The notes below the pieces were generated by a model. It saw only the letters and a list, made by a program, of their open reading frames with translations. It made no database searches and was not told the DNA's origin. Shown here piece after piece: positions 39,160 through 49,987 of a stretch of 64,000 bases of DNA. How positions within the stretch are numbered: position 1 is the first letter of the stretch; every line of letters starts with the position of its first letter. The DNA is taken from positions 1,488,001 through 1,552,000 of the forward strand of contig CP136945.1 of NCBI GenBank assembly GCA_041530395.1. The letters run 5' to 3'. The position numbers and the translations under genes were made by a program. Origin of the DNA: Thermosynechococcaceae cyanobacterium Okahandja (GTDB lineage: Bacteria; Cyanobacteriota; Cyanobacteriia; Thermosynechococcales; Thermosynechococcaceae).

Positions 39160-41385
39160 ATGGCAACTAAATTTCCTAAGTTTAGCCAAGACCTCGCACA
39201 GGATCCGACCACACGCCGGATTTGGTATGCCATCGCTACGGCACATGACTTTGAAAGCCATGATGGTATGACCGAGGAAAATCTTTACCAAAAGATTTTT
39301 GCCTCCCACTTTGGGCATCTGGCCATCATCTTCCTGTGGGTCTCTGGTAGCCTGTTCCACGTGGCGTGGCAGGGCAACTTCGAGCAGTGGATCCAAGATC
39401 CCCTGAATACCCGTCCCATCGCCCATGCGATTTGGGATCCGCAATTTGGCAAAGCAGCGGTGGATGCCTTTACCCAAGCGGGTGCATCTAGCCCTGTGGA
39501 TATTGCCTACTCCGGCGTTTATCACTGGTGGTACACCATTGGTATGCGCACCAACGGCGACCTTTACCAAGGTGCCATCTTCCTGCTGGTGCTGGCTTCT
39601 CTGGCGCTCTTTGCTGGCTGGCTGCACCTGCAACCCAAATTCCGTCCCAGCCTCTCGTGGTTCAAAAATGCTGAATCGCGCCTGAACCACCACTTGGCCG
39701 GGCTGTTTGGGGTGAGTTCCTTAGCGTGGGCCGGTCACCTGATCCACGTCGCCATTCCCGAGTCCCGCGGTCAGCACGTGGGTTGGGATAACTTCCTGAG
39801 CACCATGCCCCACCCAGCGGGTTTGGCACCGTTCTTTACGGGCAACTGGGGCGTATATGCCCAAAACCCTGATACCGCCAGCCATCTCTTTGGCACCTCT
39901 GAGGGCGCAGGAACCGCTATTCTCACCTTCTTGGGTGGGTTCCATCCCCAAACCGAGTCTCTGTGGCTCACCGATATGGCGCATCACCACTTGGCGATCG
40001 CCGTCCTCTTTATTGTTGCCGGTCACATGTATCGAACCCAGTTCGGTATTGGCCACAGCATCAAAGAAATGATGGATGCCAAAGACTTCTTTGGTACGAA
40101 GGTGGAAGGCCCCTTCAATATGCCCCACCAAGGCATCTATGAAACCTACAACAACTCGCTGCACTTCCAACTGGGGTGGCACCTAGCGTGTTTAGGGGTC
40201 ATCACCTCCTTGGTGGCACAGCACATGTACTCCTTGCCGCCCTATGCCTTTATTGCCCAAGACCACACCACCATGGCGGCGCTTTATACCCATCACCAGT
40301 ACATTGCTGGGTTCTTGATGGTGGGTGCCTTTGCCCATGGTGCCATCTTCCTAGTGCGGGATTACGATCCGGTACAAAATAAAGGCAACGTGTTGGATCG
40401 GGTGTTGCAGCACAAAGAGGCCATTATTTCCCACCTAAGCTGGGTCTCCCTCTTCTTGGGCTTCCACACCTTGGGGCTATACGTTCACAACGACGTGGTG
40501 GTTGCCTTTGGCACCCCCGAAAAGCAAATTCTGATTGAGCCGGTCTTTGCCCAGTTCATCCAAGCCGCTCACGGTAAACTGCTCTACGGTTTTGACACCC
40601 TGCTGTCGAACCCCGATAGTATTGCCGCCACCGCTTGGCCCAACTACGGTAACGTCTGGCTGCCCGGCTGGTTAGATGCCATTAACAGTGGCAAAAACTC
40701 ACTCTTCTTGACCATTGGCCCGGGTGACTTCCTAGTGCACCACGCCATTGCCTTGGGTCTGCACACCACCACCCTAATTTTGGTGAAAGGTGCGCTGGAT
40801 GCCCGTGGCTCTAAGCTGATGCCCGATAAGAAAGACTTCGGCTATGCCTTCCCCTGCGATGGCCCCGGCCGTGGCGGCACCTGCGACATTTCCGCTTGGG
40901 ATGCCTTCTATCTGGCCATGTTCTGGATGCTGAACACCATTGGCTGGGTCACCTTCTACTGGCACTGGAAGCACCTCGGTGTCTGGGAAGGCAACGTGGC
41001 ACAGTTCAATGAAAACTCCACCTACCTCATGGGTTGGCTGCGGGATTACCTCTGGCTGAACTCGTCGCAGCTTATCAACGGTTACAATCCCTTCGGCACC
41101 AATAACCTCTCGGTGTGGGCATGGATGTTCCTGTTTGGTCACCTAGTGTGGGCAACAGGCTTCATGTTCCTGATAAGCTGGCGTGGTTACTGGCAAGAAC
41201 TGATTGAAACCTTGGTGTGGGCGCACGAGCGCACCCCCTTGGCCAACTTGGTTCGCTGGAAAGACAAGCCGGTGGCGCTATCGATTGTCCAAGCTCGCTT
41301 GGTGGGTCTGGCGCACTTCAGTGTCGGCTACATCTTGACCTATGCGGCCTTCCTAATTGCTTCGACCGCCTCGAAGTACGGTTGA
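39160..41385 (+). CDS. psaB: photosystem I P700 apoprotein A2
   Basis: PsaB pairs with PsaA in the photosystem I core. The ATG at 39160 follows a GAGGAGG ribosome-binding site and gives 741 residues starting [20 protein letters not shown]. The FX ligands lie in [17 protein letters not shown] near residue 566. PsaB-specific sequence such as [19 protein letters not shown] distinguishes it from PsaA. A longer frame back to 38983 overlaps psaA and is only a shadow. Transcription most likely comes from the psaA promoter and ends at the hairpin at 41411. Confidence 0.99.
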   Translation: MATKFPKFSQDLAQDPTTRRIWYAIATAHDFESHDGMTEENLYQKIFASHFGHLAIIFLWVSGSLFHVAWQGNFEQWIQDPLNTRPIAHAIWDPQFGKAAVDAFTQAGASSPVDIAYSGVYHWWYTIGMRTNGDLYQGAIFLLVLASLALFAGWLHLQPKFRPSLSWFKNAESRLNHHLAGLFGVSSLAWAGHLIHVAIPESRGQHVGWDNFLSTMPHPAGLAPFFTGNWGVYAQNPDTASHLFGTSEGAGTAILTFLGGFHPQTESLWLTDMAHHHLAIAVLFIVAGHMYRTQFGIGHSIKEMMDAKDFFGTKVEGPFNMPHQGIYETYNNSLHFQLGWHLACLGVITSLVAQHMYSLPPYAFIAQDHTTMAALYTHHQYIAGFLMVGAFAHGAIFLVRDYDPVQNKGNVLDRVLQHKEAIISHLSWVSLFLGFHTLGLYVHNDVVVAFGTPEKQILIEPVFAQFIQAAHGKLLYGFDTLLSNPDSIAATAWPNYGNVWLPGWLDAINSGKNSLFLTIGPGDFLVHHAIALGLHTTTLILVKGALDARGSKLMPDKKDFGYAFPCDGPGRGGTCDISAWDAFYLAMFWMLNTIGWVTFYWHWKHLGVWEGNVAQFNENSTYLMGWLRDYLWLNSSQLINGYNPFGTNNLSVWAWMFLFGHLVWATGFMFLISWRGYWQELIETLVWAHERTPLANLVRWKDKPVALSIVQARLVGLAHFSVGYILTYAAFLIASTASKYG

Positions 41386-41410
41386 TTACCCTAGGTTAGG
41401 CTCTTGACGC

Positions 41411-41441
41411 TCCCCTGCCGCTACGGTGGGGGATTTTTTAT
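41411..41441 (+). terminator. rho-independent terminator of psaAB
   Basis: A stem of nine pairs (two of them G-T) forms between TCCCCTGCC at 41411-41419 and GGTGGGGGA at 41425-41433, with the loop GCTAC. It is followed directly by TTTTTTATT. It lies 26 bases after the psaB stop. Confidence 0.75.
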
Positions 41442-41518
41442 TGGCTGGGGGTCTGTGGAGAACTACGTTTGTCTGACTTGGGCTAAGGCATCTTCACCGT
41501 TTCTTTCAGGCTACCTGC

Positions 41519-44500
41519 TTAATTGCCGCTAGTTCCCGCACACTCTTCTGCATTAATTAAGCTCAACATCTGCTCTGCCGAAAGACCTTCTAAAGAGGGA
41601 TCACCGGCTACGAGACCACAAATAGTTTCTTGATCATCTGTGCTGGCGGTTTCTTGACCCTGTAAGTCGGTTGCCAGACGGTTGGGTAACTGCCGCTGCT
41701 CAGGATTAGAACTATCATTACTGGCTACATCGGTAGGATTCGTGACACTCGTTGGCACGTTTTCAGGAGTAGAAGTAGAGCTATTAGAGCTATTTCCTGC
41801 CGGAGCTATGGGTGCAGGGGCTGGATTGTTAGGTTCTGTAGGGTTGGCAGGTGGGCTTGGCGGAACGCGATAGATAAACCCACTTCCTGCAAATTCAGTG
41901 GGGGGTGCAGGGTTTAAGGTAAATAATGTATTAAACTGCTCTGCCCCTACTAAGCCATTGTTCTGGTTGGTTGCTGGGGAATTGGAATACACTAGCCAGC
42001 GATCGCCTGCATTGATTGCATTAGACCCCACATTATTAATGAACCTGTTAAATGTTACAAGGGTTATTTGATTAGTTGCAGTAATAGGTTGATCTAGGAT
42101 AAGGTCACCCGAAGTTACTTGAATTAAAACATTCTGGGCACCTTGAATCCCCACAGGATTAACAGTACCAATCCTTAGGGTGTTTGAGTTCACAAACTCT
42201 AGATTACCGATAGCATCACTGGCGAGAATTTGTACCGTATTCCCCGGATCGTTCAAGGTAAAGTCACCCGTGCCGGAAAAGGCTAGCCGCTGAGCAGTAA
42301 TTGGTTGAGTTTGGGTTACAGTATTATTATTTTGAATGCCGAGGATAATTGTTCCATCGGTTACGTTAAGACCATTGACTCCAGCAACAGAGCCAATTTC
42401 GTAGTTGATGGTGTTATTAAACTTAAAGTCGTGGCCAGTGCCGCCAATGCTGACGGCGAGGGTGTCAACGGCATTAGTTGCGCTTTCTAGTTCAACGTTC
42501 CCCTGTGCTACTACGCTTAAGTTGCTGATCGCTAATCCTGCTGCTGCTGCTTGACTAATTCCTGCACCTGTGACTAATTGCAGCGTGCTGGGATGGGTTG
42601 GGAATAAAGGAGCGGAAATTTGAATGCTACCGCTGTTAGTGTTGCCAATTTGCAAAACGCCCGCATTGATATTATTAATCTCCGCCGAAACCAAGCTTAA
42701 TTTACCTGCCGTTTCAGTGCCTAGATCAATCCCTCGACCATTGGTAAAAGGCCGTACAGTTACCCAATGGGTTCCAGCATTCACAATGCCATTATCTAAG
42801 CTCATATCATTGGCAATTAAGGTGAGATCACCGCTGCTTTGAATACGCCCCCCTGCCCCTACGGTGAGGCTATTTTGGGCCGATACCTGGCTAGTACTAG
42901 ACGATACAATTTGCCCAATAGTTGTCAGAGGATTATTACTCCTGACGTTGATCTGTCCTGCCGCTCTAATGGTCTGAGCACCCCCAGACCTAATCTGAGC
43001 GTTGGCATTGGGTTGATTGCCGCCAATCACATTAATATTTCCACCCACGGTAATGGCTTGCGTTCCTGCTGAAATCAAATCAGCCCGGCGACTGTCACCC
43101 CCCGCTGCATTTCCCGCGACAACATCCAGCGTCCCGCCTATGTTAAGGAGCATATTGCCATTGGTGGCTGTTAAAACTTCTACAAAGGAATCTCCAGAAT
43201 TACCGGCTCCCAGTAAAAGGTTCCCATCAATATCCATCTCAACATTGCCGTTTATTGCCCTTACCCGTGTCCAGCCGCTACTTCCTGCCCCACCGCCCAG
43301 GATTTCCGTATTGCCGCCGGAGCTAATGGAAATATTGCCATTGGTGGTGAGGAACTGAAGATTACCGGCGTTGGTTGTGGCAATCCTTAAGTCCTGTCCT
43401 GCGCTTAATCGCAGGTCTGCATTATTCGTTTGTACCACTGCATTATTAATACTGCGGTAGGTAAGCTTACCTGCTGCCTGAATATCAATTCTGCCCCCAG
43501 TTGTTCCGGTTGCATCAATATTTTGACTAGCTGATTGCAGGGTAATATCCCCTGATGTCTGGGTTTTTAGGGAAATTGCGCCACCATTACCTGCACTCCC
43601 AGTTGTTGAAGCAGAACTGGTATTAATTGCTTCAGTGGTGATATTCCCATTGATTGTCTCGAAGGAGACTGCGCCACCAGCGCCTGCATTACCTACTCCC
43701 GTATCGGCTCGACTAGAATTGGCATTGATAACTCCCGTTTGAATATTGCCGGTTTGGGCTGTGACTGTAACATTTCCCGCACTTCCGGCATCACCATCAC
43801 CCCCGCCAGTGCGGCTAGAGCTAGCGGTAATTGCCACAGTATTCACATTGCCTGCTGAATTTAAGGTAATTGCTCCTGCATTGCCCGCATTTGCAGCAGT
43901 CGCCGCAGAAACCGTCGAGCTAGTATTCAATGCACCTGTGGCGAAAATATTCCCCGATGTTTGGGTTGTCAAGGAAATTGCGCCGCCATCAGATGTGTTT
44001 CCAGTTGTTGAAGCAGAACTGGTATTAATTGCCCCCGTTGTAATGTCACCATTGGTTGTGGTCAGGACAACGGTTCCGCCAAGCCCTGCATTGCCCACTC
44101 CCGTATTGGCTCGGCTAGAATTGGCATTGATAAGTCCTGTTTGAATATTGCCGGTTTGGGCTGTGACTGTAACATTTCCCCCATTCCCTGCATTACCATT
44201 CCCAGTTTGAGTTCGCTGAGAATTAGTAGATATGGCAGTGGTGGTTACTCCCCCATTTCCTGCAACTGTGACATTTCCACCATCGCCCGCATTGCCAGCA
44301 CCGCCCCCACTACGATTGGAATTAGCAGTAATTGTAGTAGTGGTAATAGTTCCAGCGGCGCTAAGATTGATTGCAGCAGCATTCCCAGCATTGCCATTAC
44401 CCCCGCCAGTACGGCTAGAGCTAGCGGTAATTGCCACAGTATTCACATTGCCTGCCGAGTTTAAGGTAATTGCTCCTGCATTGCCCGCATCTGCAACAGT

Positions 44501-47500
44501 CGCCGCAGAAACCGTCGAGCCAGTATTCAATGTACCTGTGGCGAGAATATTCCCGGATGTTTGGGTTGTTAAGGAAATTGCGCCACCACTACTTGTACTT
44601 CCAGTAGCTGAGGCAGAACTGGTATTAATTGCTTCAGTGGTAATATTCCCATTGATTGTCTCGAAGGAGACTGTGCCACCAGCGCCTGCATTACCTACTC
44701 CCGTATCGGCTCGACTAGAATTGGCATTGATAAGTCCTGTTTGAATATTGCCGGTTTGGGCTGTGACTGTAACATTTCCCGCACTTCCGGCATCACCATC
44801 ACCCCCGCCAGTGCGGCTAGAGCTAGCGGTAATTGCCACAGTATTCACATTGCCTGCTGAATTTAAGGTAATTGCTCCTGCATTGCCCGCATTTGCAGCA
44901 GTCGCCGCAGAAACCGTCGAGCTAGTATTCAATGCACCTGTGGCGAAAATATTCCCCGATGTTTGGGTTGTCAAGGAAATTGCGCCGCCATCAGATGTGT
45001 TTCCAGTTGTTGAAGCAGAACTGGTATTAATTGCCCCCGTTGTAATGTCACCATTGGTTGTGGTCAGGACAACGGTTCCGCCAAGCCCTGCATTGCCCAC
45101 TCCCGTATTGGCTCGGCTAGAATTGGCATTGATAAGTCCTGTTTGAATATTGCCGGTTTGGGCTGTGACTGTAACATTTCCCCCATTCCCTGCATTACCA
45201 TTCCCAGTTTGAGTTCGCTGAGAATTAGTAGATATGGCAGTGGTGGTTACTCCCCCATTTCCTGCAACTGTGACATTTCCACCATCGCCCGCATTGCCAG
45301 CACCGCCCCCACTACGATTGGAATTAGCAGTAATTGTAGTAGTGGTAATAGTTCCAGCGGCGCTAAGATTGATTGCAGCAGCATTCCCAGCATTGCCATT
45401 ACCCCCGCCAGTACGGCTAGAGCTAGCGGTAATTGCCACAGTATTCACATTGCCTGCCGAGTTTAAGGTAATTGCTCCTGCATTGCCCGCATCTGCAACA
45501 GTCGCCGCAGAAACCGTCGAGCCAGTATTCAATGTACCTGTGGCGAGAATATTCCCGGATGTTTGGGTTGTTAAGGAAATTGCGCCACCACTACTTGTAC
45601 TTCCAGTAGCTGAGGCAGAACTGGTATTAATTGCTTCAGTGGTAATATTCCCATTGATTGTCTCGAAGGAGACTGTGCCACCAGCGCCTGCATTACCTAC
45701 TCCCGTATCGGCTCGACTAGAATTGGCATTGATAAGTCCTGTTTGAATATTGCCGGTTTGGGCTGTGACTGTAACATTTCCCCCATTCCCTGCATTACCA
45801 TTCCCAGTTTGAGTTCGCTGAGAATTAGTAGATATGGCAGTGGTGGTTACTCCCCCATTTCCTGCAACTGTGACATTTCCACCATCGCCCGCATTGCCAG
45901 CACCGCCCCCACTACGATTGGAATTAGCAGTAATTGCAGTAGTGGTAATAGTTCCAGCGGCGCTAAGATTGATTGCAGCAGCATTCCCAGCATTGCCATT
46001 ACCCCCGCCAGTACGGCTAGAGCTAGCGGTAATGGCTGCCGTATTCAAATTGCCTGCTGAATTTAAGGTAATTGCTCCTGCATTGCCTGCATCTGCAACA
46101 GTCGCCGCAGAAACCGTCGAGCTAGTATTCAATGTACCTGTGGCGAAAATATTCCCCGATGTTTGGGTTGTCAAGGAAATTGCGCCGCCATCAGATGTGT
46201 TTCCAGTTGTTGAAGCAGAACTGGTATTAATTGCCCCCGTTGTAATGTCACCATTGGTTGTGGTCAGGACAACGGTTCCGCCAAGCCCTGCATTGCCCAC
46301 TCCCGTATTGGCTCGACTAGAAGTGGCGCTGATAACTCCTGTTTGAATATTGCCGGTTTGGGCTGTGACTGTAACATTTCCCGCACTTCCGGCATCACCA
46401 TCACCCCCACCAGTGCGGCTAGAGCTAGCGGCAATTGCCACAGTATTCACATTGCCTGCTGAATTTAAGGTAATTGCTCCTGCATTGCCCGCATTTGCAG
46501 CAGTCGCCGCAGAAACTATCGAGTTAGTATTCAATGTACCTGTGGCGAGAATATTCCCCGATGTTTGGGTTGTTAGGGAAATTGCGCCACCATTACCTGC
46601 ACTCCCAGTTGTTGAAGCAGAACTGGTATTAATTGCCCCCGTTGTAATGCCACCATTAGTTGTGGTCAGGGCAACGGTTCCGCCAAGTCCTGCATTACCC
46701 ACTCCCGTATTGGCTCGGCTAGAACTAGCGGTAATCGTAGTAGTGGTAATAGTTCCAGCGGCGCTAAGATTGATTGCAGCAGCATTCCCAGCATTGCCAT
46801 TACCCCCGCCAGTACGGCTAGAGCTAGCGGTAATGGCTGCCGTATTCAAATTGCCTGCTGAATTTAAGGTAATTGCTCCTGCATTGCCTGCATCTGCAGC
46901 AGTCCCAGCAGAAACCGTCGAACTAGTATTCAATGTACCTGTGGCGAGAATATTCCCCGATGTTTGGGTTGTTAGGGAAATTGCGCCGCCATTACCTGCA
47001 CTCCCAGTTGTTGAAGCAGAACTGGTATTGATTCCTAGAGTGGTGATATTCCCATTGATTGTGGTCAGGGCAACGGTTCCACCAAGCCCTGCATTGCCCA
47101 CTCCCGTATTGGCTCGACTAGAATTGGCATTGATAACTCCCGTTTGAATATTGCCGGTTTGGGCTGTGACTGTAACATTTCCACCATTCCCGGCATTGCC
47201 ATTGCCGGTACCAGTGCGGCTAGAGCTAGCGGTAATGGCTCCTGTGGTGACGGCAGCAGCAGAATTAATAGTAATTTCTCCCGCATTTCCCGCATTCCCA
47301 AGTGCTGCACCAACTAAACTTGCACTCGTACTGAGACCATTTACAGTGACTCCGCCCACGGTACTGGTGAGATTAATTGTGCCAGCGTCATTGCTGCCAT
47401 TACTCGTGCTAAAGGAACGGTTAGGTAAGTTAATAGAAGCAGCATTGAGCCTAATATTGCCACCTGTTGTAGTGATAGTGCGTACCGCGGTTACAGTTTG

Positions 47501-49129
47501 TCGGATACTGCCGTTTGGATTAGGTGAAGCGTAGAGAGAGGCAGGCCCTGCTAGTAAAGTGACATGACCGCCATTGGTCGAAATATTCGCATCCAGATAA
47601 ATATCTCGCCCAGCTTGTGCAGTTAAGGATACCCCTGAGTTGGATAAGTTAACTGGACTATTGAAGCGAATATCTTGTGTGGCTTGTAGTGTTACATTTG
47701 TTGTGGCAGTATTTAATACACTTGTATTGAGTGTGCTGCTACCGGTTCCATTATCTGCAAAAAAAACATTAGGGGAATTTGGTACACCAGAGCTAGGGGC
47801 AGTACTAACAATTAAGTCTTGAGGATCCAGTAACAACATCCCCACCTGTCCTTGGGGAGCAAGGGTATTCACCTGACCATCAAAATACAAATGTTTTTTG
47901 CCCGAGACTTCCACAAAGCCCCCATCTCCACCTAAGGCTCCACCCCGTGCCGTAATCGTGCCATGAAAGACGGTGCTATTATCCGACCAATTAATCACCG
48001 TACCGCCATTGCCTTGGCGGATGGCATTCGCATTCATCACACTCTGGCCATCTACAAACAGATGCTGCGCATTAAAACTAGCGTCTAAGCGGTTCGTTCC
48101 CGTTGTCCCTCCCAGATAGTCACCCCCCACTAAAATCGTGCCCCCACCCGTCTCGCCAGCCGCATGGATACTCGCTCCCACAAGGGCAATATGGCTGCCC
48201 AATACCTTCACATGCCCGCCCATCCCAGCAGCATTCGCCACCTCTACCGTGCCACCCAACACCGTCGTTGCCCCCGCCATCGGAATGCTTACCTTGTTCG
48301 GGTCATGCACAAGGCTAATGGTGCCATCCGCATTCTGAATCACACTGTTGACCCGCTGCTCGGGTGTGCCCCCTGTCAATAAACTCGGCAGGTCAACAGC
48401 GGCAATTTCTCCCCTTAAACGGTCTTGGGGAACTTCTAAACTCAGCAGCATCCCCTCCTGCGATACCCGCACCATACCTGTCTCGGGTACCGCCTGTACC
48501 GTAACCGTGCCCCCCGGCGCAGATAACGTGCCGGTATTAATCACTTGATGCGCCATCAGGGTGAGGCTCTGTCCGTCCCGCACACTCAAGTGCCCTTCGT
48601 TAATTAAAATTCCCTTGCTGTTGAATTCAAACCCGGTGGGATTACCCAAAAGGTTGGCGTAGTCATTGCTGGCACTAAACAGGTCGAAGACACCCCCCTC
48701 AAAGTGAACCCGGGAGGCGGTACTGGCATGAAAGGCGGCGGGGACGTTTAAGCGGGCATTGGGACCAAAGACTATCCCCGCGGGGTTCATCAGGTAGAGG
48801 TTGCTGTTGCCCCCACTGACTTGAATGAGGCCATTAATGTAGCTGGCATTGCCGCCATTGACCCCGGCAAGGATATTGCGAATGTGGGAATTAGAGAGGA
48901 AGTTAGCGGTTTGGCCATTGTTGACACTAAACTCGCGAAAGAGGTGAAAGAGGTTTTGACCATTGCGAGAGGGGGTGCCACCGCTAATGTTGAACTGTTG
49001 CCCCGTTTGGGTGACCTGCGTGCCCGTGCCGTTGGGGTCTGGGGTAATTTGGGCGGTAACGGCTGAAGGGAGGAGGGTGGCCACTGTGCACAGGAAGCTG
49101 ACCCAGGGCCACTGATAATAATGATTCAT
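41519..49129 (-). CDS. giant filamentous-haemagglutinin-like exoprotein (TpsA)
   Basis: A 2536-residue secreted adhesin-type protein, expected to leave the cell by two-partner secretion. A signal peptide ends near AVTA-QITPDPNG. The TPS domain follows, with NLFHLFREFSVNNGQTANF, SYINGLIQVSGGNSNLYLMN and NPAGIVFGPNARLNVPAAF. Residues of about 550-1900 are low-complexity parallel beta-helix repeats rich in Asn, Gly, Thr, Ala and Ser, with two near-perfect 334-residue blocks. The C-terminus is Pro/Asn/Ser-rich and ends in a short acidic helical segment with two Cys. No TpsB transporter gene is in the window. It converges on psaAB. Confidence 0.9.
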   Translation of the reverse strand: MNHYYQWPWVSFLCTVATLLPSAVTAQITPDPNGTGTQVTQTGQQFNISGGTPSRNGQNLFHLFREFSVNNGQTANFLSNSHIRNILAGVNGGNASYINGLIQVSGGNSNLYLMNPAGIVFGPNARLNVPAAFHASTASRVHFEGGVFDLFSASNDYANLLGNPTGFEFNSKGILINEGHLSVRDGQSLTLMAHQVINTGTLSAPGGTVTVQAVPETGMVRVSQEGMLLSLEVPQDRLRGEIAAVDLPSLLTGGTPEQRVNSVIQNADGTISLVHDPNKVSIPMAGATTVLGGTVEVANAAGMGGHVKVLGSHIALVGASIHAAGETGGGTILVGGDYLGGTTGTNRLDASFNAQHLFVDGQSVMNANAIRQGNGGTVINWSDNSTVFHGTITARGGALGGDGGFVEVSGKKHLYFDGQVNTLAPQGQVGMLLLDPQDLIVSTAPSSGVPNSPNVFFADNGTGSSTLNTSVLNTATTNVTLQATQDIRFNSPVNLSNSGVSLTAQAGRDIYLDANISTNGGHVTLLAGPASLYASPNPNGSIRQTVTAVRTITTTGGNIRLNAASINLPNRSFSTSNGSNDAGTINLTSTVGGVTVNGLSTSASLVGAALGNAGNAGEITINSAAAVTTGAITASSSRTGTGNGNAGNGGNVTVTAQTGNIQTGVINANSSRANTGVGNAGLGGTVALTTINGNITTLGINTSSASTTGSAGNGGAISLTTQTSGNILATGTLNTSSTVSAGTAADAGNAGAITLNSAGNLNTAAITASSSRTGGGNGNAGNAAAINLSAAGTITTTTITASSSRANTGVGNAGLGGTVALTTTNGGITTGAINTSSASTTGSAGNGGAISLTTQTSGNILATGTLNTNSIVSAATAANAGNAGAITLNSAGNVNTVAIAASSSRTGGGDGDAGSAGNVTVTAQTGNIQTGVISATSSRANTGVGNAGLGGTVVLTTTNGDITTGAINTSSASTTGNTSDGGAISLTTQTSGNIFATGTLNTSSTVSAATVADAGNAGAITLNSAGNLNTAAITASSSRTGGGNGNAGNAAAINLSAAGTITTTAITANSNRSGGGAGNAGDGGNVTVAGNGGVTTTAISTNSQRTQTGNGNAGNGGNVTVTAQTGNIQTGLINANSSRADTGVGNAGAGGTVSFETINGNITTEAINTSSASATGSTSSGGAISLTTQTSGNILATGTLNTGSTVSAATVADAGNAGAITLNSAGNVNTVAITASSSRTGGGNGNAGNAAAINLSAAGTITTTTITANSNRSGGGAGNAGDGGNVTVAGNGGVTTTAISTNSQRTQTGNGNAGNGGNVTVTAQTGNIQTGLINANSSRANTGVGNAGLGGTVVLTTTNGDITTGAINTSSASTTGNTSDGGAISLTTQTSGNIFATGALNTSSTVSAATAANAGNAGAITLNSAGNVNTVAITASSSRTGGGDGDAGSAGNVTVTAQTGNIQTGLINANSSRADTGVGNAGAGGTVSFETINGNITTEAINTSSASATGSTSSGGAISLTTQTSGNILATGTLNTGSTVSAATVADAGNAGAITLNSAGNVNTVAITASSSRTGGGNGNAGNAAAINLSAAGTITTTTITANSNRSGGGAGNAGDGGNVTVAGNGGVTTTAISTNSQRTQTGNGNAGNGGNVTVTAQTGNIQTGLINANSSRANTGVGNAGLGGTVVLTTTNGDITTGAINTSSASTTGNTSDGGAISLTTQTSGNIFATGALNTSSTVSAATAANAGNAGAITLNSAGNVNTVAITASSSRTGGGDGDAGSAGNVTVTAQTGNIQTGVINANSSRADTGVGNAGAGGAVSFETINGNITTEAINTSSASTTGSAGNGGAISLKTQTSGDITLQSASQNIDATGTTGGRIDIQAAGKLTYRSINNAVVQTNNADLRLSAGQDLRIATTNAGNLQFLTTNGNISISSGGNTEILGGGAGSSGWTRVRAINGNVEMDIDGNLLLGAGNSGDSFVEVLTATNGNMLLNIGGTLDVVAGNAAGGDSRRADLISAGTQAITVGGNINVIGGNQPNANAQIRSGGAQTIRAAGQINVRSNNPLTTIGQIVSSSTSQVSAQNSLTVGAGGRIQSSGDLTLIANDMSLDNGIVNAGTHWVTVRPFTNGRGIDLGTETAGKLSLVSAEINNINAGVLQIGNTNSGSIQISAPLFPTHPSTLQLVTGAGISQAAAAGLAISNLSVVAQGNVELESATNAVDTLAVSIGGTGHDFKFNNTINYEIGSVAGVNGLNVTDGTIILGIQNNNTVTQTQPITAQRLAFSGTGDFTLNDPGNTVQILASDAIGNLEFVNSNTLRIGTVNPVGIQGAQNVLIQVTSGDLILDQPITATNQITLVTFNRFINNVGSNAINAGDRWLVYSNSPATNQNNGLVGAEQFNTLFTLNPAPPTEFAGSGFIYRVPPSPPANPTEPNNPAPAPIAPAGNSSNSSTSTPENVPTSVTNPTDVASNDSSNPEQRQLPNRLATDLQGQETASTDDQETICGLVAGDPSLEGLSAEQMLSLINAEECAGTSGN
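43500..47260. repeat. tandem coding repeats in the haemagglutinin-like gene
   Basis: The minus-strand coding sequence is built from diverged units of roughly 200 bases. On top of this, the block at about 43746-44747 recurs almost exactly at 44748-45749, a period of 1002 bases (334 codons). A partial further copy begins at 45743, 600 bases after the equivalent point at 45143. The two large copies look almost identical to each other, which implies recent duplication or gene conversion. Lengths here could be misassembled or vary between strains. Confidence 0.9.
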
Positions 49130-49230
49130 GAATTAGGGGGAGAAACTAACTAATACTAGTAGTACCCTCCACTTCATTGAAACTTAACATCAGTTCGGTA
49201 TAAAAGATTTTGGCGAGAGAACCATAGCAG

Positions 49231-49431
49231 ATGCCTTGGGTGGATGAGCATAGGCCAATAGCCCGCCAGCGAACTCGTATTGTTAGCCTTACTCCAGAGG
49301 GAGAGACAGCGTTGGCAAAGGCATTCCCCCTGTGGAAGCAAGCTCAGGACGCTGTGGTGGCAGCCCTTGGCCCGCAACGATGGGAAACCTTGCGTTCTCA
49401 TCTTGTGGAAACAACGGCACTCCTTCGCTAA
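49231..49431 (+). pseudogene. C-terminal fragment of a MarR-family regulator
   Basis: The frame reads TRIVSLTPEGETALAKAFPLW and QAQDAVVAALGPQRWETL, which is the wing and C-terminal dimerisation helix of MarR-type repressors. The N-terminal helix-turn-helix is absent. The preceding 100 bases belong to the upstream region of the divergent haemagglutinin gene. It is therefore a remnant, and no functional repressor is expected. Confidence 0.7.
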
Positions 49432-49490
49432 GGGTAATTTTTTCTGCAAAGAGTGTATATATACTCAACTACCAAACATCGGAGGCTTCT

Positions 49491-49929
49491 ATGGTTTCTC
49501 TATCTTTAGGTCAACGCCGTAAAATCAGTCAACGCCTGCTTTGGGTGATCAGCCTTTGGGGAATTGGGGTAAGAGTGGGTAGCTATGTGGGACTTTTCAG
49601 TGCCTTCCCTCTGCCTTAGTTTGCGTTGCTTGTGCTGGCAGGACTGATGGTTCCGACAGTGATCTATTATCGCCACTCAACATTCCAAGCCTATATCCAG
49701 CAATTCCACCTAAATTATTTGACTGTGTTTCATTTATTTGTTTGGTCTCACGGATTTTGTGATTGCTGTGGGAACTGGATTGATGTTTGCGTTATTCCAA
49801 GTTTCAATGATGAGTACGATGACCACTTACCCAATTGCCTTGACACCATTATTTGGTGTGCCCATTTCGGCTGTGTCTCACATTATGGCATTGGATCTTC
49901 TGGCGCGTTGCAAAGCAAGGATGTCCTAG
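49491..49929 (+). pseudogene. small multi-span membrane protein, broken by stop and frameshift
   Basis: An ATG at 49491 preceded by GGAGG begins a hydrophobic protein that I do not recognise by name. A TAG at 49617-49619 interrupts it after 42 codons. The same frame then continues as FALLVLAGLMVPTVIYYRH to about 49735. There a frameshift moves the hydrophobic reading to FGLTDFVIAVGTGLMFALF, TMTTYPIALTPLFGVPISAV and on to a stop at 49929. Both lesions together argue for a true pseudogene. Its position after the MarR remnant suggests they once formed a regulator-membrane protein pair. Confidence 0.65.
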
Positions 49930-49987
49930 AAGTGTGGGAATACTGCGATGGCGTGGCTGGTTCAACCGTTTCTTTCACTCAACTCCT

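Noticed and set aside
43500-47260. Repeat array considered as a CRISPR
   Set aside because: Units are long, in frame and protein-coding, with no constant short repeat separated by unique spacers.
43017-47534. Long plus-strand open frames of up to 265 codons opposite the haemagglutinin gene
   Set aside because: They are Pro/Val/Ala-rich mirrors of the repetitive Gly/Asn/Thr coding strand, with no ribosome-binding sites or recognisable products. The repeat lacks stop codons on both strands.
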